From Scleroderma bovista (taxonomy: Eukaryota; Basidiomycota; Agaricomycetes; Boletales; Sclerodermataceae), in the NCBI GenBank assembly GCA_037178675.1, contig JAYMGJ010000840.1, positions 1 through 27,239 on the forward strand: DNA of 27,239 bases, in the 5' to 3' direction. Position numbers and translations under genes: made by a program. The notes under the pieces were generated by a model that was given only the letters and a program-made list of their open reading frames with translations, was not told the origin of the DNA and searched no databases. Numbering within the stretch: position 1 is the first letter of the stretch; every line of letters starts with the position of its first letter. Below are positions 1 through 9,141 of the stretch, one piece after another.

Positions 1-1
1 A

Positions 2-64
2 TTCGCCGCTATTGTGTTTGGAATTGGTGTAGTCGTACTGGTCGCTACTTGGCTGGCTCCCTAG
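2..64 (+). CDS. 3' end of a gene ending in a membrane segment (partial)
   Basis: The frame is open from the window edge to a TAG at 62-64. It encodes about 20 residues of very hydrophobic sequence (FAAIVFGIGVVVLVATWLAP), which looks like a transmembrane helix ending right at the C-terminus. A tail-anchored protein, or the last helix of a multi-pass membrane protein, would fit. Too little is present to name a family. The 400 bases that follow are consistent with an intergenic spacer between this gene and the convergent gene on the other strand. Confidence 0.4.
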   Translation, partial: FAAIVFGIGVVVLVATWLAP

Positions 65-463
65 GACTTGCCTGGGCCGTGGCTTTGCAGTCTTCACAAT
101 AATATTTTACTCCTCTGTGTCGGTTCCAACGTTGGTTATGAGTGCGTGCGGTACTATCGTTTGCCCGGAGTTGCAAAATGGCCTGTAACACACCACAACA
201 TATCGAGGACCTTGTTACATGGTAGATTGGTAAGTCTATTTTTAAATAAAAAAAATCATGCACACTTGGACTGCACTCGACTTTGAGTTTATCATGCCTG
301 CCGACTGACTGTTAGACAAATCCCTCAGGGCTCGAATGAAATCGCATTAAAAAAATCGCCAATTTTTCCAGCGACGATTTTCACTCACCATTCATCCTTG
401 ACAGAGTTATGACTTTGCAATTCCGGGCCAATGATAGTATAAGTGTAGCTACAGTACAATGTA
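65..463. other. Intergenic region between convergent genes
   Basis: No open frame here resembles a protein. The stretch holds A-rich runs (around 241-255 and 347-357) and would contain the 3' UTRs of the two converging genes. No repeat or RNA gene was seen. Confidence 0.5.
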
Positions 464-1146
464 TTACGGAAGGATGGCAGCAGCACCGGTCTTCGCTCGA
501 TCTGGAGCACTGAGCATCTCCGCGACCTTGGCCTCCAAATCTTGTGGCTGCGACTGCTCCTTTCGCGGAAGGGGGTTCTTATAACCTTTGGCAACAGCAG
601 TCGAGCGTTCCTTTTCTTCCCCTGGTAAAAGCGGGTGTCCTGAAGCCAGAGCAGCTGATTTGTATGCTTTCCATGGATCGCCGCCCGCGAGGTCCATGAG
701 TTCCTTGACTATCGTGGTCGACCACTTTTTAGACAAATCGATTGTCCTCGAGGCGCCATTCTCTGAAACAGCACAGTATTGCCATAAGTATATCGTGTAC
801 ACAAGATTGATAGTTATATGAAACTTGCCATACTCGACTAATAACTCTGACTGCGCTGGCAATTCATCCTCGCCTTCCTTGGGCGTATTTATGATGTGTA
901 TGTCCAGTAAGGGGTTTGCCCAGCGTATTCGAGGAAGTTGTTCTTTCACAAAGTGTCTATAGCAAACGGTCAAAGTGACTCAACAGAGCCGGACAGCCAA
1001 TTGGTTCACCTTGCTCCAGCGTGACCATTCCTCACGGCCAAGTTGAGGCTGATTCTGCGAAGACCGTTGAGCGTGAGCCTTGGACCCGTGTTCAGGTGTT
1101 GTACGACTTTGTACAAGTTCGATGGTGGTAGAGGTCCTTTCGCCAT
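464..1146 (-). CDS. Mitochondrial ribosomal protein, L51/S25/CI-B8 domain family
   Basis: Three exons, complement(464..762, 829..956, 1010..1146), give 187 residues. The N-terminus MAKGPLPPSNLYK is followed by a basic strand region (LTLNGLRRISLNLAVRNGHAGARHF) and the signature KEQLPRIRWANPLLDIHI. These resemble the small thioredoxin-fold proteins of mitochondrial ribosomes (mS25/Mrp49 group). Further on, WSTTIVKELMDLAGGDPW fits the fungal C-terminal extension as I remember it. The 53-nt first intron has GT-AG ends. The 66-nt second intron (763-828) starts GCAAGT, a GC-AG intron; splicing there yields VEYENGASRTIDL, while reading through inserts an unlikely hydrophobic stretch. The start is the first ATG of the exon-1 frame. 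The gene is divergent from SWC2, with starts 157 bp apart. Which of mS25 and mL61 it is cannot be settled by eye. Confidence 0.78.
763..828 (-). other. GC-AG intron in the mitochondrial ribosomal protein gene
   Basis: The intron begins GCAAGT, the usual 5' site of the minor GC-AG class, and ends TTTCAG; it is 66 nt long. The nearby GT alternatives give the wrong phase or a poor 5' site. The chosen junction restores VEY-E-NG across exons. Confidence 0.65.
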
Positions 1147-1303
1147 TTCTTTGTGTACGGCAAGAAATAAGACAACTACTAATTTTCCCGAGTGACGGTG
1201 GCTGTTTGGGCGTGTTGAATTCTAAAGCCTTTGCCTTCCTTTCTTGGAACTGACTTCTACACAGCACTGTTCTAATTATTGCTGGTATTCCAGTTGTTCA
1301 GCT
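1147..1303. promoter_or_regulatory. Shared divergent promoter region
   Basis: Only 157 bp separate the start codons of the - strand ribosomal protein gene and the + strand SWC2 gene, so both 5' UTRs and promoters must lie here. No TATA box or named element is convincing. It contains short pyrimidine-rich tracts typical of fungal housekeeping promoters. Confidence 0.5.
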
Positions 1304-3143
1304 ATGGCGGAGGATGATACGCTTGTTTCGCGCAGGCCAAAGAGGAGTACGGCTGGAAATAGGTGAGACACTCTTTTCAGACTGCCATAATCAACTGATA
1401 TTAATATTCCACAAGGATGGAGCTCGCACTGGCCGAACTAGGGCTCGAGGAGACTCAAGAACTGGAAGATGATATTGATTTTGTGAATAACAAGGGTGTG
1501 TAGTGTACTTTGATCCCGCCTCGTGAAGCGAGATTCACTAATGGTTGGATACAACGTACAGACGAAGAAGATGTCTTCGAGTCCGATTTTGCGAGTACGG
1601 ATGAGGAGGCTATGCATGAAGAAGCTGAGGTCGGAGATCAGGCGTTACAAGAAGAAGAGAGACGAGTTCGTAGGGTGTGTGCAGATCTTTTCACAACGAT
1701 ATTATACTACTTAACGGAGATCAAAGGCTGCCCGAGCTAGGGTAGAGAAGGCAACAGCAATCGCTCACGCACGACAACGCGTGACGTTCAATCCAGAGGC
1801 AGAGTTATCCATTGTGAAGCCTCGCGTCCAAAAGACGAAGCGGCGGGTCTCACTCGGGATTGCAGTAAACGCGGAGACAGGGGAAGTCATCGAGGAGACG
1901 ATCAATGCGGGAGGTACTACTGTAACCGGAAAGCGGCAGAGTAAAAGACGGCATACGATGATGAATACTACGGCCACTTTCACCCGCATGAAGGATGCGG
2001 AAGTAAAAAAGGTATGTATGTCTCGTGCTGGCGCAGTGGGTCCAGCCTCGAGGTGACGGCCACATAGGCAGCTCTACCGAAGAAACCCAAAATCGTTATG
2101 CGGATGCCTACTCAAGACGAACTTATCGCGCGTGCACTTGATACAGAAGAAGGCAATATCCTCGAACATCGTAATTATCTACACCTAGAAGAGGAGAAGC
2201 GCGCCCGCGCTCGTGTGGTGCGTCAGTCGATCACGGGACCTGTGCTGCGTTGGATTAGCAAGAAGGAACATGTGAAAGTTCCCGTTCTTGTACAGCCTGC
2301 AGCCGTTGCTCCAGCCCATGGAGTGTATACGCCACAGTATACCTTTGTGCATACGGCGGGTAGGATACCTGGGGGAGTTCAAACTAGTGTCGGTGTTACT
2401 GTTGCAGGCGTGCCGTTTGCTGGTTATATTCCTCTTCCTACGCACACTCTTGCAGGGAACGGACAGTCTTCAAATGGCGCCAGTGTCCTCCAACCAGCGC
2501 CACCACAATTACAGCCACCGACCGCCACAGCCCCGACCTCGATGCCTACTTTATTTACCCCACCACCGGCGACTCTGTCAGCCATCCCCGGTATCATTCA
2601 ACCTCCGGTGTCGATGCAGCCTCCAGCATCGATACCACCACCGCCACCGGAATACACCACAGTAGATGTCTGTAGAAACTACATCGTGCATGAAGTCGGC
2701 CAGAGTCAGACAGCCAAGAAGCCACTTTGGAAAGACACTATGTATGCCATGTTTGGAGACCACGTTTCATGGGAGGAATTACGCGTATACACGGGCAAAT
2801 ACCGCCCACTCTGTACGTATCATCTCTTGCATATTTCAAGTATAAAATGAATACTCACGAGTTGTCTGTGTGCTCAGCACGTCCCCTACGGACATGTCCG
2901 ATTACGGGCCTTGCAGCGCGATACCTGGACCCGCGCACAAACGTCCCCTTCGCGTCTGTAGCTGGATTCCAGACCCTGACGAAGATATTGTCGCACGAAT
3001 ATGTGTGGTCTGAGTCCTTAGGGTGTTATACTGCTCCTGGGAATGCATCCGGACCGGGACTGGTAAATACTGGTCGAAAGGAAGAAGAGGAAGCAGCAGG
3101 GAGCGCAGTGAAGAAGCAAAAGATTGGAATAGAAAGTGTATGA
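1304..3143 (+). CDS. SWC2: SWR1 complex subunit Swc2/Vps72 (YL1 family), H2A.Z chaperone
   Basis: Six exons, 1304..1362, 1416..1495, 1562..1674, 1727..2011, 2068..2812 and 2878..3143, give 515 residues. Introns are 52-66 nt and phases agree at every junction. In the family this protein binds the H2A.Z-H2B dimer and delivers it to the SWR1 remodeller in the nucleus. The N-terminus LVSRRPKRSTAGNRMELALAE and the acidic EEDVFESDFASTDEEA are the YL1 N-terminal histone-binding region. RVSLGIAVNAETGEVIE and QDELIARALDTEEGNILEHRNYL follow. The C-terminus CPITGLAARYLDPRTNVPFAS (from about residue 433) is the YL1_C domain. A proline/glutamine-rich stretch around residues 300-376 is longer than I expect and may be lineage-specific. 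The frame is intact throughout. Confidence 0.92.
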
Positions 3144-4190
3144 TTGGTGTGAGTGAAATTAACTTAGGGCGTATATGATTATGTAGATGTGAGTTTTGTC
3201 TCACTGATGGGCAAATACTAACTACCGAAGAAATTGGCCTCCCTAGAAGTTGGCCCACCTAACTTAGTGGGAGTATCAAGTGCTCGTTTCCTGCACCAGA
3301 CTCAGCCCCAACTTCTGCGCCTTCTATTCCGCAACTTGGTGCCGAATGTATCTCGCAGCGCATATTGTCTCTTTGTTTTCTAATGCTGGCGCTGAAGGGC
3401 CATTTTTGTTGATACTCCAATACAGGAAAGGTAAATCCAGTTCACTGAATCCCGGTGCACCTCCACAGAGATACACGCCAGTGCATAGTACCATGGATGC
3501 GAAATGGGGGAAGATTATAAGACGTACACCGTCGGGCAGTGTATCACCCGTCCTCTCTATCCTTCGCGGATACATACATGGTACGTAGTGAACCAGTATC
3601 AATACACTACATATACACACCGATTCGTTTGAACCACGTCAGGAACCTTCCGATTCTCATTCACCTCTCCCATTCCACAGTCAATAACGAGCCCTCTACA
3701 TCAGGTACATCAGCATGCCAGAGCACGATCGCATTTGTCAATGATGGGTTTGTCGCTTGGAAACCAGACAGTGCATTGGGTGAGACATACATGATGGGTC
3801 GGGTGCCCTGGTACAGCGACCGTTGGTACGCGCATTTTCCTATCAAACTGCGTTCGGCAAGATCAATTCCTTCAGGACTGTCATGTCTGTTTTGAGCGGC
3901 TCGCTCACAAATTCGACAGTCTGTCTTGTCCTGCCCAGCTTTGCCTGTCTGGCCGTCCCTCAGGATTGGTACACCACATTTGCTGCTTTAGGATAACCAC
4001 CATCCTAAATTCTTCATATATTTGCTGTCCAAGTGAAAGTACGAGGTAAGCGACCTACACAACTCACCATCTAAGTTGATACCTCTAACTAACAACAATT
4101 CTATTGTGCGGAGAAATTCTACTGGGCTTACCATTGTTTGCCTCCGCGGCAGACCTTATAACGCAGATACGGGAAATTCCACTTGGAGAG
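3144..4190. other. Gene-poor stretch, no recognisable gene
   Basis: Several short frames overlap on both strands without a family signature. The best is a 61-residue - strand frame at 3661-3846 (contains GTRPIMYVSPNALSGF and LWHADVPDVEGSLLTVEWER). It has protein-like composition but no start context or partner exons I could join. Given the decayed PMT gene next to it, this is probably relic sequence. No repeat or RNA gene seen. Confidence 0.4.
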
Positions 4191-5415
4191 GTCCATAGTA
4201 TTTAGTGCTATATAGTAGGACACCTTCACGATAGCTGCACCACCCGTAGAAAGCAATCTTCCCAATATATAGAAAATGTGCCCAGCCATCTAGCTCGCTA
4301 AGTAGGCGATGCAGACCAAAATCACGAAAGAGCTACGTATTGGAATCCATATCGGTGTAGCTGTTGGCGAAGAAGGTAAATGCCGAGCAGCGCGGCAAAC
4401 GCGAACAGGCTGAGTGTAAGTACCACCCCACCAAGCGATCGGCGTACCGAGGAGGTAATATTTTTGCTGCTGATCACCCCAGCTGCACATGCACATGCTT
4501 AATCTCAGCCAAGGCCAGTCCATCGTTGAACACAATGTCATACTTGTCTGGATCAGGAACGAGCGCATTGTTCGAGGTCATCATAGCCACATAGAGTCGC
4601 GCAAGAACGGGGACTAGTATTTGACGTCAGCAGGGGGAACTCCATGCGTGCCAGTGCACAAGAAAACAAGTAATGGGCGAGTTTATTGCAAGTACGTCGA
4701 TCGTTCCAGTGGCTCTCCACGTTCCAATATGTATGAGAGTCGGAAGGATCGTTATCCTTGATACGGCTAACCTCTATTTGCTTGAAACCCCACTGCGGCA
4801 AAACGGCATTGGCAGCTGAGAGATAGCATCCAAGGACCTGATGCCTGGGATCCTGTTTACTTTCTCTCCCTTGCCCTGCCGTACATCGTCCACGACCTCA
4901 ACAACCCAGTGATCGTGGATATCTCCGATGGTCAAGTTTCCGTAGCAAGATACTTCGTAGTTGAGCTTGGTAATGGACGCAGGGATAACGTGGGAGTGGA
5001 GGTTTCGCGTACTATTGGAGGAGGTTGAAGACGAATCACGTCGCCGTTCTTGAGGAACTTGGTTCGTCGTTGGGATTATACTTGGGATTGTCCGAGGGCG
5101 GTAGCACAAGCCAGTGTTATTATAATGGTAGCACGACACTTGTTGTTGACTGGAACCAGCGGGAAAGGTCTGGATGAGAGTGGAGTAACCCGCCACCCTA
5201 ATAACCCATGTTCTTCCAAGCAATTTTCGAACCAAAGGCGACCTCTGTGGTAAACTGTCAGAATACACTCGGACGCTATGGAGCCAGGACGATGGCAAAC
5301 AAACCAAGAGGATCTTTCCAGAAACCGTTCCCGACTAGATGAGCCTGGAAGAGAGAACTCACTTGTGCGTCACCAGGACCAGAATGGTTGAGTATCATAC
5401 AATGGATGCGCGTCG
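4190..5415 (-). pseudogene. Truncated, frameshifted protein O-mannosyltransferase (PMT) relic
   Basis: PMTs are ER-membrane enzymes that move mannose from dolichyl-phosphate mannose to Ser/Thr. Read on the - strand, this relic keeps pieces in the right order but different frames. ILNHSGPGDAQ and SSLFQAHLVGNGF lie near 5320-5395, followed by VAFGSKIAWKNMGY. Then come MIR-domain pieces: FPAGSSQQQVSCYHY, IHDHWVVEVVDD, LPQWGFKQIEVSRIKDNDP and THTYWNVESHWNDR-like sequence. Near 4440-4530 MDWPWLRL and CSWGDQQQKYYLLGTPIAWW match the start of the C-terminal membrane region. A TAG interrupts the frame right after WKNMGY, the frame shifts near the QTFP motif and again between the PDPDK and MDWPW segments, and the N-terminal ~300 residues of a normal PMT are absent. 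Ends are approximate. Assignment to PMT is strong; the subfamily is not decided. Confidence 0.78.
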
Positions 5416-5697
5416 ACTTGCTGATTTCGCTGAACACCTCGTGGAATGAGCGATAAGCGCCCCGATATCAATTACGCCCGCCCTGCGACTCACTTGTCCT
5501 TTGACCACCACTTTCCGTTCGACTCGTCACACAACTTTCTCATTTCACACCAAACCAATCTCTGCGATAAATGGCCCCTGGACGCTTGAACAAGTTTTTG
5601 TCGGCTCTGCCATTCAGGAACACTGCGCAGCATGCTTCAGGTTCCGACGAAGTGCCGAGTGAGTAGTTGGGTCTAGTCACCATGGTTGTTCAATGAT
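5416..5697. other. Upstream region of the GTPase gene, possible 5' exon
   Basis: An ATG at 5571 opens a 30-codon frame (MAPGRLNKFLSALPF...) ending in a GTGAGT splice-like site at 5659. I found no acceptor that joins it in phase to the GTPase exon within a normal intron length. The nearest acceptor, TCTAG at 5672-5676, leaves only an 18-nt intron and the wrong phase. It may be an upstream exon, an upstream ORF or a chance frame. Confidence 0.35.
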
Positions 5698-6960
5698 ATG
5701 GCGGCAGGCATGAGGATGGATCCTGCGGAAGTCAAAGGTCACTTCGATCGCATCGGTCACTTCAGAATCCTCGTCCTCGGCAGGTCAAATGCAGGTAAAA
5801 CGACGCTCTTGCAGCGTGTTTGCAACACAACAGAGCTCCCGGAAATCTTCAATTCCAAAGGCGAAAAGGTCAAGTACCCCATCCTGCCATATCATATGTC
5901 CCTTCGAGTCCCTGATGCATGGCATTTCGCAGATTGATCCTGCGATCGTGCAGGGTTCGTTGGAGGTGAGTTAGCCTTCTAGAGCTTGTTCGGTGACATG
6001 AACTAGACTAACTCTATTCAGAGGGGGTATCATAACATTGAAGATGAATTAATTTTTCGGAGCAACCCAGGTTTTATATTTCATGACTCACGAGGATTCG
6101 AGACTGGCTCTGTCAAGGAGCTGAACCTGATGAAGGACTTTGTCGCTGATCGAGCACATGCATTGAAGCTGGAAAAGTGTATCCATGCCATCTGGTAGGA
6201 TCGCAACTACAGTTAAGGGATAGATCATATAAACTCGATGATGACCTAGGTTTTGCATCTCATTGGCTGATTATGAGAGGCCAATATTGGCTGCAGAAGA
6301 AAAGTTTTTCAATGAATGCAATACAGGAAATGGTAAGTTACCTCATTCGGAGTGGTATCATTATGATTCTGATATGATTGTTGGGGAGTGCCTGTAATTG
6401 CTGTGTTGACCAAAGCTGACACTTTAAAGTTTCCTGCTCTCAACCAACTCATGAGAGAAAGAGGTTTAACAATGAGAGAAGCAAAGCCAAGGGTTGGAGA
6501 GTTTGCAGCAGAGATGTTAAGCAAGCTAAGGGAAAAAATTGAAAGCAAGTTGAATGGCTGCAAGTATCCTCCAAAGGCCTATTTGTCAATGGCCAGTGAG
6601 TTATGAATTGAATTTGTGTTATGGTGGTACTAATGTGGACATACCAATGTAGGTATGAACCAAGAGGATGCAGATTGTAGTTCACTCCTAAGATGTACAA
6701 CAGAGGCTCTTGATGAGGTGGAACTGCAAAAGCTGGTGGTTTCAACCCAGAGAGCCAATATGGTTGTGAACATTGAATATTCAGTTAAAAGGTAGGAGAG
6801 TAGCATTGATATATCATATTATGATGAAACTTGACTTTTGGGCAGGGCACTGAAATGCTTTGTGGTGGAAAACAAATTTGAAAAGAAAGCATTGGAAACA
6901 GAAATAATGAGCTGGATGCCATCTAAGGTTGGGGAAGCATTTACCTTTTGTTTAACATGA
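5698..6960 (+). CDS. P-loop GTPase of the fungal AIG1/septin-like G-domain type
   Basis: Seven exons, 5698..5868, 5933..5965, 6022..6194, 6250..6332, 6389..6595, 6653..6791 and 6846..6960, give 306 residues with consistent phases and 54-64-nt introns. G1 is GRSNAGKTT (residues 28-36), preceded by the strand FRILVL. G3 is DSRG in FIFHDSRGFETG, G4 is TKAD in VPVIAVLTKAD, and the G5-like SMAS comes near the C-terminal third. IHAIWFCISLADYERPILAAEEKFFNEC is recovered only by splicing 6195-6249. I recall such proteins as a large agaricomycete family of unknown role. Members I remember extend further and often end in a hydrophobic tail, whereas this one stops at SKVGEAFTFCLT just before retroelement A, so its 3' end may be lost. 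The start at 5698 is the first ATG of the exon; an upstream exon is possible. Confidence 0.72.
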
Positions 6961-7118
6961 TAAAATTATTGGTGATAGGTGATTAAGTTTCCAAGTCCAT
7001 GATAGTAATGAATGGACTCTCACTATTATTATTGTTGGGTTGGCATGATACTAGTATGTGAGTAATGTCATGCCAAGTGCAGCGGGTAGTAGGGTTTATA
7101 CTCAGCGAGTCAAATCAC

Positions 7119-7198
7119 GTAGAGTGGCCAAAGACACCTCAAGTGGTAGACACTGGGGTGGGCTTTCGTCGGTGGTTGACTCTTCAGTGGCTCTCTAC
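7119..7198 (-). ncRNA. Hammerhead ribozyme, PLE copy A
   Basis: On the - strand the core CUGAAGA (CUGANGA) at 7187-7181 is followed by a stem II of GUC/GAC with loop AACCACC, then GAAA at 7167-7164. Stem I pairs the arm at 7198-7188 (GUAGAGAGCCA) with that at 7130-7119 (UGGCCACUCUAC): GUAGAG/CUCUAC and GCCA/UGGC around a small internal loop. The predicted cleavage triplet is CUU, between 7131 and 7130. Stem III is short and irregular (A-U and G-C, then CACC/GGUG), as is common for ribozymes in PLEs. This is type I topology. Confidence 0.75.
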
Positions 7199-7510
7199 AT
7201 CACCCTTATATAATAGTAGGGTGTGTTGTGCCATGTTGACACACTTAGGGCAAGTGTGTGAATAACAACCCCTTATCGGGGTATATTTGATGTAACCGAG
7301 CACGATCGGCACCGCTGTTTCGGGTCATGACTCACTGGTGTGTCGTTGAAACAACAGGGCACCAATGGGAAATAAAGCTCATGACCTAAATTGGGTTTTT
7401 CCTCTCAGGAATACCCAAGGCAGTGGTAAAGCCGATAATGCGGCAATGTTTATTCGGATAAACACGAGCGCTGACGCGTCCTGTGGATACACAGGATCTC
7501 AGCTACCGGA

Positions 7511-8989
7511 TCAATCTCGGGCTGTGCGACGGCGTTGCCTAATCGGTTCTGGATCCTCCCAGGTGGCATTAAATCGTTTAAGCCAGTCCTGTACTAACGG
7601 AGGGGGCGGTTGCTGAAGTACTCCGACAGACCAGGGTGGTCCGCAGATACAGTCAGCTACCGTGAATCCAGCGCGGGACATTAGTAATTCCGCTTCATCC
7701 ATGGCTAAGCGATCCATATCACGTTCGTGCCGGTGTGCGGCGTCGATTCCCCTTACGATATCGTACGTAGAGGGGCCGGGTTCCACTTCCCGATACGTGT
7801 CTAAGACGGACTTCTTCCAAAGAAGAGCAAGGTCGCCGAGGCGCTTAGTGCGCTTACGGGATACGACCCATTTCGAATTGTCCACAAGTAGTGTATGGAG
7901 GTCAAGGTAGGTGACCGGTCCATAGACGATGTCTCCCTCGTACTCGTGCCACAGGTCCTTCTGGACGGTCGCCCTATCAAGGAGCGGAAAAGCATCCTTC
8001 GGGAACTGTGTACTTTCGGGGAAGAACGGCAGCCGAAACTGCCATCGTCGTAAGGGGTGCTCTTCATCATTATTAATGACGAAATCTCCCTTCTCCCAGC
8101 TGTCGCTTACAGCTTTGAGAGGCTTACTAATGTGGCGAAGAAGTTCCGATATGGAAAAATCGCTCCAAGCGTCGTTAAAGTGGGTCTTAAGGACAATAAT
8201 GTCCTTCTCGTCGTTGTCGGCTTTAATGGCAAACCGGTTTTCCCAACGAGTGTGAATGTGGTCGGACAACCACTTTCGGACGACGCGATCGGGGTATCCT
8301 CTACTGAGGTAGAGGGCAGCGAGATTCTTAGCTGCAGTCATGTAAGTGTTCCGCTTACTAGACAACACCGCCAATCGGGATAATTCTCCGATGAACGTTC
8401 CTCGTTTAACGTCATACGGGTGTGAGGAATCCCAAGGAACTCTCTCAAGGTGGTTACCGGGTTTACGGTAAGGTCTCCATTGAACCTTATTATGTTCGTC
8501 GAGATAAACGAACATGTCCAGGAAGACTAAGGACCTTCCCGGCGTAGCCCAGTCAACGGAACATCCTTCCAAGTGCCAGTTTTGCTTGGCAATGTCCAGG
8601 GCCTCGGCGGCCGTGGGCGCTTGGATGACGGCAAAAATGTCATCGATGTAACGTCGGTAAAATAATACAGCGGGGTGGGATGTTATTTCCTGATCCGCTT
8701 CGATTGCGTAAATGTTCGCGATGTCCGGAGAACATGCAACGCCCATTGCAATACCTTTTGTTTGGAGATAAGGGAGACCGTTGTGTTCAACGACGAGGTT
8801 AGACACAGCGGCGGTAAGAATATGTGACCAATGGTCCCTGGGCAGACGTCGGATGACGTGATTTGCCGGCAGGAACCGGTCGCATACTGCGATGTTGGTT
8901 AAGCGGGTAACCGTTTGAACTGCCCGCTTTACGTCGATATTAGGGTAATATGCGACGATGTCTCCACCAACTAACCATAAGGGGACAAA
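7511..8989 (-). CDS. PLE reverse transcriptase, copy A (5'-truncated)
   Basis: 492 codons are open from the telomere-repeat junction to the stop at 7511, with no start codon at the truncation. The sequence enters inside the palm: WLVGGDIVAYYPNID (motif A), QTKGIAMGVACSPDIAN (motif B), YRRYIDDIFAVIQ (motif C) and LVFLDMFVYLD. Past the thumb comes the same C-terminal block as copy B (WVVSRKRTKRLGDLALLWKKS), ending about 100 residues later. No GIY-YIG endonuclease motif follows, as expected of the telomere-attached PLE class. The N-terminal RT part, including the PKIHK region, is missing, so this copy cannot make a full enzyme. The remaining frame has no internal stop, which suggests a young insertion. 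Confidence 0.85.
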   Translation of the reverse strand, partial: FVPLWLVGGDIVAYYPNIDVKRAVQTVTRLTNIAVCDRFLPANHVIRRLPRDHWSHILTAAVSNLVVEHNGLPYLQTKGIAMGVACSPDIANIYAIEADQEITSHPAVLFYRRYIDDIFAVIQAPTAAEALDIAKQNWHLEGCSVDWATPGRSLVFLDMFVYLDEHNKVQWRPYRKPGNHLERVPWDSSHPYDVKRGTFIGELSRLAVLSSKRNTYMTAAKNLAALYLSRGYPDRVVRKWLSDHIHTRWENRFAIKADNDEKDIIVLKTHFNDAWSDFSISELLRHISKPLKAVSDSWEKGDFVINNDEEHPLRRWQFRLPFFPESTQFPKDAFPLLDRATVQKDLWHEYEGDIVYGPVTYLDLHTLLVDNSKWVVSRKRTKRLGDLALLWKKSVLDTYREVEPGPSTYDIVRGIDAAHRHERDMDRLAMDEAELLMSRAGFTVADCICGPPWSVGVLQQPPPPLVQDWLKRFNATWEDPEPIRQRRRTARD

Positions 8990-9004
8990 TTAGGGTTAGG
9001 GGGG
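8990..9004 (+). repeat. Interstitial telomere repeat at the A/F junction
   Basis: TTAGGGTTAGGGGGG abuts the truncated 5' end of copy A on one side and the 3' end of fragment F on the other. The final G run is also seen at the junctions before A2 and C, so part of it may belong to the element 3' end. Confidence 0.85.
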
Positions 9005-9126
9005 AGCAAAAATCGCGAAGCGATTTTTGCGATAAATCCAGCTTGCGGAGCTAGAGAGACGAGTGCGAGAGGGAAGGTGGTTCCTGTGCGGGGACAGAAG
9101 ACCGGGGTGCCTTTCGACTTATTGTC
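9005..9126 (-). mobile_element. PLE fragment F: minimal 3'-end insertion (~122 bp)
   Basis: Nearly identical to the last ~120 nt of copies C and D. It has the terminal hairpin (9006-9030), the stem I and stem III arms of the hammerhead and its GAAA and stem II, then stops at GTC (9124-9126). On the sense strand the copy therefore begins just after where CUGAUGA would lie. Telomere repeats flank both sides. It is a very short reverse-transcription product captured between two rounds of telomere repeat addition. Confidence 0.8.
9006..9030 (-). other. 3'-terminal hairpin of PLE fragment F
   Basis: Perfect 11-bp inverted repeat, GCAAAAATCGC and GCGATTTTTGC, around a GAA loop. It lies at the RNA 3' end of the element next to the telomere repeat. 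Recurs at 21546, 24673 and 26030. Confidence 0.85.
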
Positions 9127-9141
9127 TTAGGGTTAGGGGGG
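9127..9141 (+). repeat. Interstitial telomere repeat at the F/A2 junction
   Basis: TTAGGGTTAGGGGGG again, between fragment F and copy A2, oriented like all other junction tracts. Confidence 0.85.

Larger units (their letters stand above)
7038..8989 (-). mobile_element. PLE copy A: telomere-attached Penelope-like retroelement, 5'-truncated
   Basis: Sense is the - strand. It consists of a partial RT gene (7511-8989), about 300 nt of 3' UTR, a hammerhead core (7119-7198) and, at the RNA 3' end, a 9-bp inverted repeat (TTGGCATGA at 7039-7047 with TCATGCCAA at 7068-7076) that may be the counterpart of the terminal hairpin of the other copies. Its 5' truncation at 8989 is capped directly by TTAGGG repeats. 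The RT differs clearly from copy B, so this is a separate subfamily. The 3' boundary is inferred; only the weak TTGTTGGG precedes it rather than a clear telomere tract. Confidence 0.75.

Noticed and set aside
1..64. Shared origin of GGCTCCCTAGG here and at 9497
   Set aside because: Only about a dozen bases match and the surroundings differ, so it is taken as chance.
7365..7616. Gene on the + strand overlapping the PLE 3' region
   Set aside because: It runs antisense to the RT stop and 3' UTR of copy A and shows no family pattern.
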